Below, one piece after another: positions 27,553 through 36,637 of a stretch of 64,000 nt of DNA. Position 1 is the stretch's first letter. Each line of letters opens with the position of its first letter. The stretch spans positions 62,001 through 126,000 of the forward strand of contig NZ_QICB01000002.1 in assembly GCF_003725295.1 (NCBI RefSeq), read 5' to 3'. The notes beneath the pieces are model-generated. The model searched no databases, had not been told where the DNA came from, and was given only the letters and a program-made list of their open reading frames with translations. The DNA comes from Slackia faecicanis. Its GTDB lineage: Bacteria; Actinomycetota; Coriobacteriia; Coriobacteriales; Eggerthellaceae. The position numbers and the translations under genes were made by a program.

Positions 27553-27990
27553 CTACTCGCGTTTGAGCAGCTTCGTGTTCGCAAGATAGAGAGCCACCAC
27601 CAGCACGAGAATCGAGATAGAGAAGATGAGCGTGTGCATGGGGTCGTCGTGGTACAGAATGATCAGCCTTATGATGGCGGTGATGCCGATGTAGATGAAG
27701 TAACGCAGCGGGAAATGGAGGCCCGACTGGTAATACTTGGCGATCAGCGCGAGGAACTCGAAATAGAGGAACCAGGTCACGATCGAGCCGAGGATTTCCG
27801 CCCCGCTCAACTCGTGTGCGACGAACACGAGTGAAATGAGATTCCAGGTGCTCATCAAGAGCAGCGCCGAAAGAATGCCGCCCAGAATGAACAGCACGCC
27901 CGACAAAAACAGCTGCATGAGCCTCGAAAGCAATTCGGGGTCTATCAGTCCCTTGAACGGAATCGGGTCCTTCGTCGCCTTATCTTGCAT
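27553..27990 (-). CDS. psiE: PsiE-family membrane protein
   Basis: A 145-residue protein with four predicted membrane segments (LMQLFLSGVLFILGGILSAL, STWNLISLVFVAHEL, EILGSIVTWFLYFEFLALIA, LIFSISILVLVVALYLA) and the PsiE hallmark HFPLRYFIYIGITAIIR. The family was named for phosphate-starvation induction in enterobacteria; its molecular role is unknown. The start at 27990 follows GGAGGATG. Confidence 0.85.
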   Translation of the reverse strand: MQDKATKDPIPFKGLIDPELLSRLMQLFLSGVLFILGGILSALLLMSTWNLISLVFVAHELSGAEILGSIVTWFLYFEFLALIAKYYQSGLHFPLRYFIYIGITAIIRLIILYHDDPMHTLIFSISILVLVVALYLANTKLLKRE

Positions 27991-28266
27991 GTGTCCATCC
28001 TCCAACGATTCGTACGGGCGCACCGGACGCATGGGCGTCGGACGCGCGAAGCGTGCGCAGAGCGTCTGACCGCAAGCGAAACGGCAACCTGATGCCGCGT
28101 ATGCTGCGTCGCCTTCCCCTTGGCGTCTCTGCAACGCTTGTAAATGATACTATATAAATAGCATTTCAGGACACAAGACGCCCCATTGGATGGGGGCGCC
28201 TTTCGCCACGGACTTTCGCCAGCGAGCACGCACGCGAATCGAAAAGAATGGGCCGAGGCGACCGCC

Positions 28267-28749
28267 CTACTTGAAAATCACCCATTTGCACAGGCAGAAG
28301 CCCCAGATTCCCTGCATGACCATGGTGACAAGCTTGCCCGCTGCCTGAGGCCACCCGAAAGCCGCCGACGTCGCATCGATGAACCAGGTTCCGAACAGGA
28401 AATTCCACACATACAGCAGCACGAACAGCGCCACGCTGCGCCAGAAATTGCTCGATGCCTTGAACGTGACGTTGCGGTTCATGAAGAAATTGAACGCGCC
28501 CGAACAGGCAACGGCAATGCCGTTCGAAACGCCGACAGCCAGTCCGAACGCCTTCATAAGGGCGAAAACGCCGAATTCCACGAACGTCTGCGCGATCGAC
28601 ACGCCGTAATACGTAAACGCCTGACGCAAAAATCCGCCTGCGCGTTTAGGCTCGCCGGCGCCCGCTTGAGATGCGGAAGCCTTCGCCCCTGCACCATTCG
28701 GCACAGTCGCCTCACCCTCCGCCGCCATCGGTCGCGCTTCAGACTGCAT
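28267..28749 (-). CDS. GtrA-family membrane protein
   Basis: A 160-residue protein. About 40 residues of Ala/Gly-rich N-terminal extension precede four membrane segments (AFTYYGVSIAQTFVEFGVFA, GVSNGIAVACSGAFNFFMNR, ALFVLLYVWNFLFGTWF, LVTMVMQGIWGFCLCKWVIF). NFFMNRNVTF and the terminal KWVIF are GtrA signatures. GtrA proteins are thought to flip or position polyprenyl-linked sugars for cell-envelope glycosylation. No glycosyltransferase partner is adjacent. Confidence 0.88.
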   Translation of the reverse strand: MQSEARPMAAEGEATVPNGAGAKASASQAGAGEPKRAGGFLRQAFTYYGVSIAQTFVEFGVFALMKAFGLAVGVSNGIAVACSGAFNFFMNRNVTFKASSNFWRSVALFVLLYVWNFLFGTWFIDATSAAFGWPQAAGKLVTMVMQGIWGFCLCKWVIFK

Positions 28750-29064
28750 GTCGAACCTTCCCGCCTATCGAGCCGTTATTTCGGCGAGAACCTTACTCCG
28801 ACGCCCGCGTCGTCCTTCCCGGCAAGCCCGCAATGTCACGCAATCGCCACGCGAAAAGCGGCGCGCGTTCGCAAGACCCGCTGGCGCGGCCGAAGCCTCG
28901 CGCCAACACGGGGCACGAACGACATCTCCCGCCCGCAAATCGAGTCGGATGCGGTGCAGGAGCAAAAGACGCGCACAAGCCTTCAAGCCGCCCGGCCTCC
29001 ATTGACAAGAAGCCCGATACGATGTACTGAAATATGTACCGCACAACCAAGCGATAGGAGGACT
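28750..29064. other. Intergenic region between divergent genes
   Basis: 315 bp between gtrA (leftward) and the phosphoprotein phosphatase gene (rightward). I see no supported gene. It must contain promoters for both, but no near-consensus box stands out. Confidence 0.4.
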
Positions 29065-29826
29065 ATGGCCATCTACGCTATGAGCGACATCCACGGATTC
29101 ATCGAACCCTTCGAAGAGGCCCTGACGCACGTCGATTTGAGCGACGGAACATCCCGCCTGATTCTGCTCGGCGACTACTGCGACCGCGGCCCCGCGAGCC
29201 TCGACGTCTACCGCAGGATCATGGGACTTCAGGAAGAATTCCCCGGCCAGGTGATCGCCCTGCGCGGCAACCACGAAGAAATGCTGCTGGAATACATCGA
29301 CATTGCGCCCGTTGACCTGGGGTTCACGCAAGGCTGGATCCTTGCAGACGTCAATCTGAAAACCGCGCAAAGCTTTTTGGGCGAAGATGCCTTCGCCGAA
29401 GTGAAACACCTGCTCATGCGCAGGAAATTCGAGGACGCGTATCTTCTGACGACCGATTACATGAAAACGCGCCACGCCGACGTCATCCGCTGGATCCGCC
29501 GCCTTCCCTATTACTACGAAACGGAATTCAACCAAGTGTTCTGCCATGCGGGAATCGACGAAGAAGCGGGCGATCTGTGGCGCATCGGAACACCCAAGGA
29601 ATACTTCACGTCCATGTCGCCGTACTACACGGGCAAGCATTTCGAATTCGACGTCATCGCCGGCCACATCAGCACAGAATTCGTCTCCGAGATTCCCGGC
29701 TACCACGACATCTGGTTCGACGGGGCGTCTCACTATTACATCGATGGCCAAACGGTCACAAGCGGACGCATTCCCGTTTTGAAGTACGACGAAGCAACCG
29801 GCACGTATTCAGGTCCCGGGCTGTAG
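29065..29826 (+). CDS. PPP-type Ser/Thr protein phosphatase / calcineurin-like phosphoesterase
   Basis: A 253-residue metallophosphoesterase with the motifs of bacterial PPP phosphatases: MSDIHG (residue ~6), LLGDYCDRGP (~40), ALRGNHEEM (~70), a metal-binding His in FCHAGID and AGHIST. It should hydrolyse phosphoesters with two metal ions, possibly phospho-Ser/Thr or nucleotide substrates; the target is unknown. AGGAGGACT precedes the ATG. It stands as a single gene closed by the hairpin at 29868-29901. Confidence 0.88.
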   Translation: MAIYAMSDIHGFIEPFEEALTHVDLSDGTSRLILLGDYCDRGPASLDVYRRIMGLQEEFPGQVIALRGNHEEMLLEYIDIAPVDLGFTQGWILADVNLKTAQSFLGEDAFAEVKHLLMRRKFEDAYLLTTDYMKTRHADVIRWIRRLPYYYETEFNQVFCHAGIDEEAGDLWRIGTPKEYFTSMSPYYTGKHFEFDVIAGHISTEFVSEIPGYHDIWFDGASHYYIDGQTVTSGRIPVLKYDEATGTYSGPGL

Positions 29827-29867
29827 CCGTCTCAAAAAAACGGCACGGTAGCGGCCGTCAAGCTGTG

Positions 29868-29901
29868 CCCCGATTGCGCCGCGAACGTGGCACAATCGGG
29901 G
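29868..29901 (+). terminator. Hairpin between the phosphatase and bile salt hydrolase genes
   Basis: CCCCGATTG at 29868-29876 pairs perfectly with CAATCGGGG at 29893-29901. There is no T-run, so it may end transcription weakly or only protect the 3' end. Confidence 0.5.
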
Positions 29902-29932
29902 TGCAACGACCCCGGCAGAAAAGGAGACCGCC

Positions 29933-30889
29933 ATGTGCACCGCCGTCAGATTCGCCGACCAAAACGGAGCCCTGTTTTTCGGGCGCAACCTCGACTGGAC
30001 GGAATCCTACGGCGAAGAAATCCTGGCCACGCCGCGCGGCTTCGCCTATGACTACGCGCTGGGGGCAGCGCATGCCGAAGAGCCCCATGCCGTTTTGGGC
30101 GTCGGCTGCGTCATGGGCGGCAGGCCGATGTATTTCGACTGCGCCAACGAAACAGGCCTCGCCGTGGCGGGCCTCAACTTCCCGCGCTGTGGAGCGTTCC
30201 CGCACGAACCCGCCGAAGGCATGTGCAACGTTGCCACCTTCGAATTCCCCTTGTGGGTAGCGCGTAACTTCGCCTCGACCGACGAAGCGGAGCGTGCGCT
30301 GGCCGACGTGCGGATCGTATCGCTCGTGCAACAAGGGCAGCCCGAATCGCTGCTGCACTGGATTATTGCCGACGGCGCGCGCAGTATCGTGGTGGAATGC
30401 ACCGCGACCGGGCTGCATGTCTACGAGAACCGCGCCGACGTGCTGGCGAACTCGCCGGAACTACCGTGGCACATAGCCAATCTGGACAATTACCTGCACA
30501 CGAGCAGCGAAAACCCGCAGCCCGTCGCATGGGGCGCGCACGAGCTGCGCGCGTGGGGCATGGGCGCAGGCATGCAGGGCATTCCGGGCGACCCCGGATC
30601 GCCCTCGCGCTTCGTGCGCGCGGCCTACGCCAATGCGCACCACCCCGCCAAAACGACGGAACGCGAAAACGTGGCGCGCCTCTTCCGCACGCTCGCGTCC
30701 GTACAGGTGACGGAAGGCACCGTGAAATCCGCCGGCGGGCGCTTCGAAAAAACCATCTTCACCAGCGGTTTCTCCGGCGCGACGAACACCTATTACGCGA
30801 ACACCTACGACAGCTTCGAAATTCGCGCCTTCCCGTTCGATAGCTTCGATATGAACGGCAGCGCCCTGCAGACGCGCGCGCTATACTGA
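29933..30889 (+). CDS. bsh: Bile salt hydrolase / choloylglycine hydrolase family
   Basis: A 318-residue Ntn-hydrolase. Removal of the initiator Met exposes the catalytic Cys2 (MCTAVRFAD). RNLDW supplies the Arg and Asp of the active site, ANETGLAVAGLNF the Asn region, and SSENPQPV and SPSRFVRAAY the later Asn/Arg positions. Such enzymes deconjugate taurine- or glycine-linked bile acids in the gut, though related penicillin V acylases share the fold. AAAAGGAGACC precedes the start. It is a single gene and fits a gut lifestyle. Confidence 0.9.
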   Translation: MCTAVRFADQNGALFFGRNLDWTESYGEEILATPRGFAYDYALGAAHAEEPHAVLGVGCVMGGRPMYFDCANETGLAVAGLNFPRCGAFPHEPAEGMCNVATFEFPLWVARNFASTDEAERALADVRIVSLVQQGQPESLLHWIIADGARSIVVECTATGLHVYENRADVLANSPELPWHIANLDNYLHTSSENPQPVAWGAHELRAWGMGAGMQGIPGDPGSPSRFVRAAYANAHHPAKTTERENVARLFRTLASVQVTEGTVKSAGGRFEKTIFTSGFSGATNTYYANTYDSFEIRAFPFDSFDMNGSALQTRALY

Positions 30890-30967
30890 ACGCGACCACG
30901 CACACCCGCACAACGGCGCCCGACCCATCGAGCCGAATGACGCCGCTCGATCGAACGGAGGCGCCTT

Positions 30968-31837
30968 TTGTCCTGGATCGCAGCAGCGTTCGCAGCGGCG
31001 TTTTTCGCCGGCATCACATCCATCCTTGCCAAATGCGGCATCAAAACCACCGATTCGGACGTGGCCACGGCCCTGCGCACCTGCGTGGTGCTGGTGTTCG
31101 CCTGGATCGTGGCGGCGCTTTCGGGCCCGCTTGACGCCATGGGCGCCATCAGCGCGCGATCGTGGCTGTTCCTCCTGCTGTCGGGCCTGGCCACGGGCGC
31201 TTCGTGGATCTGCTATTTCAAGGCGCTTTCGATCGGCGACGTGAACAAGGTGGTGCCCGTCGACAAATCCAGCACGGTGCTGGCCACGCTTTTGGCCATC
31301 GTGCTGTTCGGCGAAACCAGCAACCTGGGCGTGAAGCTCGCAGGCACCGCGGCCGTGGCGCTGGGCACCTTCATGATGATCGAGAAGAAACAAGGCGGCA
31401 GCGTATCGAACGACCGCACGTGGCTTCTGTGGGCCATCGGAGCCGCCGTGTTCGCCGCGCTGACCTCGCTTTTGGCGAAGGTGGGCATCAAAGGCGTGGA
31501 ATCCAACCTGGCAACCGCCATCCGCACCTGCGTGGTGCTTGCCATGGCGTGGGCGATCGTGGCCATAAAAGGAAAGCTCGGCCAGGTGCGCGGCGTGCGT
31601 CGCGGCGAATTGGGCTTCCTGGCGGCGTCGGGCTTGGCCACAGGCGCTTCGTGGCTGTTCTATTACTACGCCATATCCGCAGGCCAGATAAGCGTCGTAG
31701 TGCAGATCGACAAGCTATCCGTACTGGTTTCCGTCCTGTTCGCCTTCTTCGCATTCGGCGAGAAGCTCACCAAGAAAAGCGCCGCGGGCCTGGCGCTCAT
31801 CGTGCTTGGCACCTCCGCCATGGCGTGGTGGACCTAA
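30968..31837 (+). CDS. DMT-superfamily (EamA) permease
   Basis: A 289-residue protein with ten predicted membrane segments made of two EamA halves. The internal repeat is obvious: ITSILAKCGIKTTDSDVATA and LTSLLAKVGIKGVESNLATA, each followed by IRTCVV/LRTCVV and GLATGASW. It probably exports small metabolites. The start is TTG at 30968, supported by GGAGG 7 bp upstream. Confidence 0.85.
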   Translation: MSWIAAAFAAAFFAGITSILAKCGIKTTDSDVATALRTCVVLVFAWIVAALSGPLDAMGAISARSWLFLLLSGLATGASWICYFKALSIGDVNKVVPVDKSSTVLATLLAIVLFGETSNLGVKLAGTAAVALGTFMMIEKKQGGSVSNDRTWLLWAIGAAVFAALTSLLAKVGIKGVESNLATAIRTCVVLAMAWAIVAIKGKLGQVRGVRRGELGFLAASGLATGASWLFYYYAISAGQISVVVQIDKLSVLVSVLFAFFAFGEKLTKKSAAGLALIVLGTSAMAWWT

Positions 31838-31885
31838 CCGCCGAAAACCCGCGCCCGCCCGAAACGAGAGGACTACAATAGGGAC

Positions 31886-32422
31886 ATGAGAATCTTCATC
31901 GCACTTGAAATACCCCCGCTCATGCAAGACGAACTGGCGGGAATGGTCAGGCCCCTGCGGGCATCGATGCCCGGGCGGTTCATTCCGCGCGAGAATTGGC
32001 ATGTCACCCTGGCGTTTCTGGGCGATGCGCCCGAGGCGACTCTGCCTGACGTCGAAGACGCGTTGGACGAAGCGGCGAAAGGCATCGGACGCGTCACGCT
32101 TGCCCCCGATCGGCTGGGAAAATTCGGGCGCAGCGCCGATGCGTCGTTTTGGCTCGGACTGGCCGACGACCTCTGTCTGACCGCGCTGGCCACGCGGCTG
32201 CGCGAAGAGTTGCGCGAAAGGGAAATCGACTTCGACGACAGGCCGTTTCTGCCGCACATAACCCTGGCGCGAAGGGCGCGCATTCCCAAGGGCGAGCTGC
32301 CGCCCTTGCCCTTCCCCGTTCCGGCGCAGGCGACGCGCGTCGCGGTGTTCAAGAGCACCCTCTCACGCGAAGGCGCCTCGTACGAAGAGATATACGGCAT
32401 AGACCTCGAACCCGCGCACTGA
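31886..32422 (+). CDS. thpR: RNA 2',3'-cyclic phosphodiesterase (ThpR/LigT)
   Basis: A 178-residue 2H phosphoesterase. The two catalytic HxTx motifs are NWHVTLAFLG (about residue 40) and PHITLARRA (about residue 127). It hydrolyses RNA 2',3'-cyclic phosphate ends and can ligate tRNA halves in vitro. Length and motif spacing are normal for the family. It lies 48 bp after the permease and 55 bp before the dehydrogenase, so a shared transcript is possible but not required. Confidence 0.92.
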   Translation: MRIFIALEIPPLMQDELAGMVRPLRASMPGRFIPRENWHVTLAFLGDAPEATLPDVEDALDEAAKGIGRVTLAPDRLGKFGRSADASFWLGLADDLCLTALATRLREELREREIDFDDRPFLPHITLARRARIPKGELPPLPFPVPAQATRVAVFKSTLSREGASYEEIYGIDLEPAH

Positions 32423-32477
32423 CACCCGCAAGCCGCGCACGAACAGAACCACTCGCCCACGCAACGAAGGAGACCCC

Positions 32478-33533
32478 ATGAAAGCACTGGTGCATGACGG
32501 AAACGGAACCATCGCGATCGAAGACCGCCCCAAGCCCGAGCCCATCGATCCAGGCGATGCGATCGTGCGCGTCACGCGATCGACCATCTGCACCAGCGAT
32601 CTGCACATCATTCACAGCGCCGTGCCCCGAGCCTTGCCCGACACGGTGCTGGGCCATGAGTTCGTGGGCGTGGTCGAACAGGTGGGCGCAGGCGTGACGA
32701 AACTTGCCGCGGGCGACCGCGTGGCCGTGAGCTGCGAGACCTTCTGCGGCGAATGCTTCTATTGCAAGCGCGGCTGGGTGAACAACTGCGTGCAAGGCGG
32801 CTGGGAGCTGGGCTGCCGCATGGACGGATGCCAGGCCGAGTTCGTGCGCGTTCCCTTCGCCGAGCAGACCTGCAGCGTCATTCCCGACGGCGTGGCCGAC
32901 GAAGACGCGCTGTTCTTGGGCGACATCGTGGCAACGGGCCAATGGGGCGCCGAAATAGCCGAACTCGAACGCGGCTGCACCGTGGCCGTGATCGGCGCGG
33001 GGCCCGTGGGTCTTGCCACCATGATGTGCGCGAAGCTCGCCGAACCCGGATGTATCATCGCGATCGATATCGACGCGAAGCGCCTTGCTCTGGCGAAAGA
33101 ACGCGGCCTGGCCGACGAGACGATCGATGCAAGCACGATGGACCTCGACGCCGTGGAAGCCGCCGTGCGCAAGATGACCGAAGGCCGCGGCGCCGATGCC
33201 GTGGTGGAGGCCGCGGGCGGGTCGAACACCTTTGAAATGGCCTGGCGCATCGCCCGCCCCAACGCCGTGGTGGTGATTTCTGCCATGTACGAAGGCCCGC
33301 AGACGCTGCCGCTGCACGAGATGTACGGCAAGAACCTCGTGTTCAAAACGGGCGGCGTCGATGCCGCCAATCTGGGCGAAACCATGAAGCTCGTCGAAGA
33401 CGGCCGCATCGACACGAGCTGCCTCATCTCGAAGCGCTATGCCCTCAACGACATCTTGGAGGCCTACCGCGCATTCGAAGCCCGCGAGGACGACTGCCTG
33501 AAAATGGTCATCACGCCGTGGGAGGAGCGGTAA
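32478..33533 (+). CDS. Zinc-dependent medium-chain alcohol dehydrogenase
   Basis: A 351-residue MDR enzyme. The catalytic zinc ligands are Cys in STICTSDLH and the GHE box (LGHEFVGVVEQVG). The structural zinc motif is reduced and altered (CETFCGECFYCKRGWVNNC), with Cys spacing like other threonine/isopropanol-type dehydrogenases. The Rossmann motif is VIGAGPVGLATMM. It should oxidise or reduce a small alcohol/ketone with NAD(P). GAAGGAGACC precedes the start. Substrate not determinable from sequence. Confidence 0.9.
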   Translation: MKALVHDGNGTIAIEDRPKPEPIDPGDAIVRVTRSTICTSDLHIIHSAVPRALPDTVLGHEFVGVVEQVGAGVTKLAAGDRVAVSCETFCGECFYCKRGWVNNCVQGGWELGCRMDGCQAEFVRVPFAEQTCSVIPDGVADEDALFLGDIVATGQWGAEIAELERGCTVAVIGAGPVGLATMMCAKLAEPGCIIAIDIDAKRLALAKERGLADETIDASTMDLDAVEAAVRKMTEGRGADAVVEAAGGSNTFEMAWRIARPNAVVVISAMYEGPQTLPLHEMYGKNLVFKTGGVDAANLGETMKLVEDGRIDTSCLISKRYALNDILEAYRAFEAREDDCLKMVITPWEER

Positions 33534-33543
33534 GCACCCGTCG

Positions 33544-34191
33544 TTAGCCCTCGATCCATGCGATGGCTCGGCAGGGCGAGCCATCGCCGTTTTCGATTTT
33601 CAGGGGGAAGCAGCCGAAGTCGAACAACCCGCGGCCGCACTGGTCGAGATTCGTCAGGTTCTCGATGTTGACGACGTCGCGGCCCGCAAGCAGCTTCTTG
33701 TGCCGCGGAAGGCTTTCGTCCCAGATGGGATCGATTCCCATCACGTCGAAGCCGACGCCTTTGAATTCTCGCTCGATCACGAAATCGAGCACGTCGTCAT
33801 CGATGCAGGGATAGTCGCCGAAATACTCGGGAGTGCCCCATCGCGCATCCCATCCCGAATTGAACAGCAGGAAATCGGCCTGCTCGACCGCCTGGCCGCA
33901 TGCCCTGACCTGCTCCATGGTGATGGCGCCGCCTTCGCATACGTCGCGGCAATCAACCACGACGGCCTTGCCCACGAAATGGCTCGCGGGAAGCGCATCG
34001 ATCGTGGTGCCGTCTGCGAAAATATGGGCCGGCGCATCCATATGCGTTCCCACGTGCGTCGACATGCGCAGCATGGTGGCGCGATACCCGTCCATTTCGT
34101 ACGACCCCGCCTGCGCAAGCTGCGGCGCATCGTCGCCGGGAAACACGGGCATGTCCGCGCAAATCGTATGCGTCAAATCGACCACTCTCAT
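33544..34191 (-). CDS. Cyclase-family (kynurenine formamidase-like) hydrolase
   Basis: A 215-residue protein with the family metal motif HVGTHMDAPAHIF (about residues 47-60) and the opening RVVDLTHTICADMPVFPGDD. Enzymes of this fold include arylformamidases and isatin hydrolases; the natural substrate here is unknown. The start at 34191 follows AGGAGGGG. It converges on the dehydrogenase with a 10-bp gap. Confidence 0.88.
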   Translation of the reverse strand: MRVVDLTHTICADMPVFPGDDAPQLAQAGSYEMDGYRATMLRMSTHVGTHMDAPAHIFADGTTIDALPASHFVGKAVVVDCRDVCEGGAITMEQVRACGQAVEQADFLLFNSGWDARWGTPEYFGDYPCIDDDVLDFVIEREFKGVGFDVMGIDPIWDESLPRHKKLLAGRDVVNIENLTNLDQCGRGLFDFGCFPLKIENGDGSPCRAIAWIEG

Positions 34192-34423
34192 GAAGCCCCT
34201 CCTGAGACGAAGCGTCCATCGCGACCCATCGGCCGCCGCCATCATCATACCCCGCAAATGCCGCACACCGAACGGCGACCGGACGAGCACGGCCTTCGGC
34301 GCGTGATTTCCACGTCGACCTTACCGCCCCGTTACAAAAAACGAAAACGGAATATGAACTATTTATAGTACATAGTTTGCATTATATAATTTAAAGAAAT
34401 ACCTGTTGGAAAAGGAGGCGGCC

Positions 34424-35254
34424 ATGTCAACCCTCGTTGTCGGAGACCTTCATCTCAAGCAAACCACCATCCTGCCGCTCGTCGATTCCGCCATTGAAAA
34501 GAACCCCTCGATACAGCACGTGATCTTCCTCGGCGACGCATGCGACGATTGGGGCGCCGATGAAAAACTCGCATTGAAAGAGCTCGGGTTCTATGCAGAC
34601 TGGGTCGAGTCGCACAGGGAGGCAGGCCTTCGGATCGACGTTCTGCTGGGCAATCATGATTTCTGCTATATTCGCGGCAGACGAGGGCCCGGCACCCTCA
34701 TGGGCATTCGCCGGCAGGTGAAAGACATTTTGGTAAAACGGCTCGACGCGCAAATCGCAACCGTCGCGAACGACGTATTTCTCTGCCTCCATGCAGGCCT
34801 GACACATCTATGGGCCCTGCGGCACCTTTCGCAGACATCGTACGTCTCGAAAACTTCAAAGGAGTCGGCATCGCTTTTCGAAAGCCTGCAACGAAACGCG
34901 AACGCATACGCCACGGAGCTCAATAACCAGCTTGGCAACATAGCGTTCCACGAAGGCCTCGATAGCTGCCCGCCCTCGCGCGGAGGTTGGGAAATTCCCG
35001 GCCCCCTTTGGGCCGATTTGTCCGACCTAGAGCGCGACCCCGCCAAAGGCGTCTGGCAAATCGTCGGCCACACGCCTGTTCATACCGTCTACGTCTGCGG
35101 CGACGAACAATCGCCGGCAGAGGCGCAGCTTGATCGCCCGGTTCTCATCGCATGCGACACCCTGTCAACGACCGCCTATGGGTCTCCTATCGGCGACGGT
35201 TCCGCCCTCCTGATCGAAGGCAACGACGTCACTCGCGTTTTCTTGCGCGATTAA
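34424..35254 (+). CDS. Calcineurin-like metallophosphoesterase
   Basis: A 276-residue metallophosphoesterase: VVGDLHLKQT, FLGDACDDWG, LLGNHDFCY, LCLHAGLTH and VGHTPVHTVY give the five metal-binding blocks. The third block carries GNHD. The substrate is unknown. AAAGGAGGCGGCC precedes the ATG at 34424. A TATAAT at 34385-34390 in an AT-rich stretch is a likely -10 box. It converges with cas2 and is separated from it by the hairpin at 35261-35297. Confidence 0.85.
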   Translation: MSTLVVGDLHLKQTTILPLVDSAIEKNPSIQHVIFLGDACDDWGADEKLALKELGFYADWVESHREAGLRIDVLLGNHDFCYIRGRRGPGTLMGIRRQVKDILVKRLDAQIATVANDVFLCLHAGLTHLWALRHLSQTSYVSKTSKESASLFESLQRNANAYATELNNQLGNIAFHEGLDSCPPSRGGWEIPGPLWADLSDLERDPAKGVWQIVGHTPVHTVYVCGDEQSPAEAQLDRPVLIACDTLSTTAYGSPIGDGSALLIEGNDVTRVFLRD

Positions 35255-35260
35255 AACCAA

Positions 35261-35297
35261 ACGGCGGCGCAGGCGCAATCAGCGCTCGCACCGCCGT
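35261..35297. terminator. Bidirectional hairpin between the phosphoesterase gene and cas2
   Basis: ACGGCGG at 35261-35267 pairs with CCGCCGT at 35291-35297, between two convergent genes. A-rich sequence lies before the left arm, so it may end the leftward cas transcript best. Confidence 0.55.
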
Positions 35298-35309
35298 CTC
35301 GACCCGCGT

Positions 35310-35600
35310 TTAAAGCGCGAGAAAGCCTTCGGCATCGTAAGAAGGCTTCGCTCCATAATGTTCGACCTTGCTGCGATACGAGCTGCCAAGCGAATAAAAC
35401 CGCAAGCTATCGACGCTTGGATCGATCATTGAAACCAAGTCCTTCTTTATCCGGACCATCAGTGCAGCATCGGCAACGCATTCGAACACGGAGTTTTGCA
35501 CGCGCTGCCCGTAATTCACGCAATACTTCGCCACCTTACGCAGCCTTTTCCTTCCTGGCGAATTCGTCGTGTTCACGTCGTACGTAATAAGCATCATCAT
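35310..35600 (-). CDS. cas2: CRISPR-associated endoribonuclease Cas2, type I-C
   Basis: A 96-residue protein opening MMMLITYDVNTT, whose Asp after the first beta strand is the Cas2 hallmark, followed by RLRKVAKYCVNYGQRVQNSVFE and RFYSLGSSYRSKVEHYG. Cas2 forms the integration complex with Cas1 (and Cas4 in type I-C) for spacer capture. Its start lies 6 bp after the cas1 stop. It is the last gene of the cas operon. Confidence 0.95.
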   Translation of the reverse strand: MMMLITYDVNTTNSPGRKRLRKVAKYCVNYGQRVQNSVFECVADAALMVRIKKDLVSMIDPSVDSLRFYSLGSSYRSKVEHYGAKPSYDAEGFLAL

Positions 35601-35605
35601 GCGAA

Positions 35606-36637
35606 TCACTTCCAAAGAAACGGCGGGTATCCGCCCAGATCCCCGCGCAGACATTTGGCAAGCAACTGGGCTTGAATAAGAGGAGCAAGACCGCGCGGCA
35701 CTTTCTCTTTCAAAAACGGATGAAGGATGATTTCACGCTTCCTTGCCTGCCACGATTCGAACAGCAGCCTCCTCCCCTTGTCCGACAAGATGACCTCCCC
35801 CGTTTCACGATGCTCGAAATCGCCCGGACCGACAACTCTGTTGTTTATGGCCGTCAATACGAACCTATCGACGAAAATAGGCCTGAACTCCTCCATGCAA
35901 TCAAGGGCGAGCGAGCGCCTTCCTGGGCGGTCGCAATGCAAAAACCCTATATACGAATCAAGACCCACACCCTCAAGGGCCGACGCGCAATCTCGGGACA
36001 AAATGGAATAAAAGAATGAAAGCATCGCATTCACCGCATCGGTAGGCGGGCGCCGAACTCGACCCTTGAACGAAAATTCCCCATCGTTCCTCAAGATAAG
36101 CTCATCGAAAACGGAGAAATACACGGCCGCAGCGTCACCCTCGATGCCTCGAAGAGAGTCGAGAGATTCGCAGTACCTGACCGCCGCCATGGACTCGCTT
36201 AATTTCCGAGACGCTCCCTTCAGGGCGCTGACATCGACCCGCAACGCATGATCGCGACAAGCCCTCTCTATCACCCATTTACTGTTGTAAATCTTTCCCA
36301 TGATGAAATTACGAGCAATTGGCAGACTTCGTCCTTCATCGGCAGATACCCCATACTGAGCACGCCTCAGAAGAACATTGCCGCGCACCGCGCCGCTCGC
36401 GTCTACAAGAAATTTGCCCTTCCGATCGTAAAACGAAAGAGCAATACCGCGCGATGCGCAAGCACCCATAAGGGCGGGACTGGCGCCGGCGTACGAAAAC
36501 GAATGGATGCCCTCGAGCGTATGGAGAGGAATTCTCCCTATTTCATCCCCCTGCCTTTTCGCGACGACGTTTTCGCCATCGAGCGCCAAATAAGCATCCT
36601 CGGTAAAGATGTACAGAGTGTTAAGAAGGCGTCTCAT
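35606..36637 (-). CDS. cas1: CRISPR integrase Cas1, type I-C
   Basis: A 343-residue protein. The start MRRLLNTLYIFTEDAYLALD at 36637 is the normal type I-C Cas1 opening; upstream open frame belongs to the cas4 overlap. The catalytic Glu lies in the central helical domain (CESLDSLRGIEGDAAAVYF), and the His/Asp pair in GFLHCDRPGRRSLALDCMEE. It inserts new spacers at the leader end of the array. Overlaps cas4 by 17 bp. Confidence 0.96.
   Translation of the reverse strand: MRRLLNTLYIFTEDAYLALDGENVVAKRQGDEIGRIPLHTLEGIHSFSYAGASPALMGACASRGIALSFYDRKGKFLVDASGAVRGNVLLRRAQYGVSADEGRSLPIARNFIMGKIYNSKWVIERACRDHALRVDVSALKGASRKLSESMAAVRYCESLDSLRGIEGDAAAVYFSVFDELILRNDGEFSFKGRVRRPPTDAVNAMLSFFYSILSRDCASALEGVGLDSYIGFLHCDRPGRRSLALDCMEEFRPIFVDRFVLTAINNRVVGPGDFEHRETGEVILSDKGRRLLFESWQARKREIILHPFLKEKVPRGLAPLIQAQLLAKCLRGDLGGYPPFLWK

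Noticed and set aside
28178-28204. Hairpin GACGCCCC/GGGGGCGCC with TTT between psiE and gtrA
   Set aside because: It would terminate + strand transcription where there is no gene; left unannotated.
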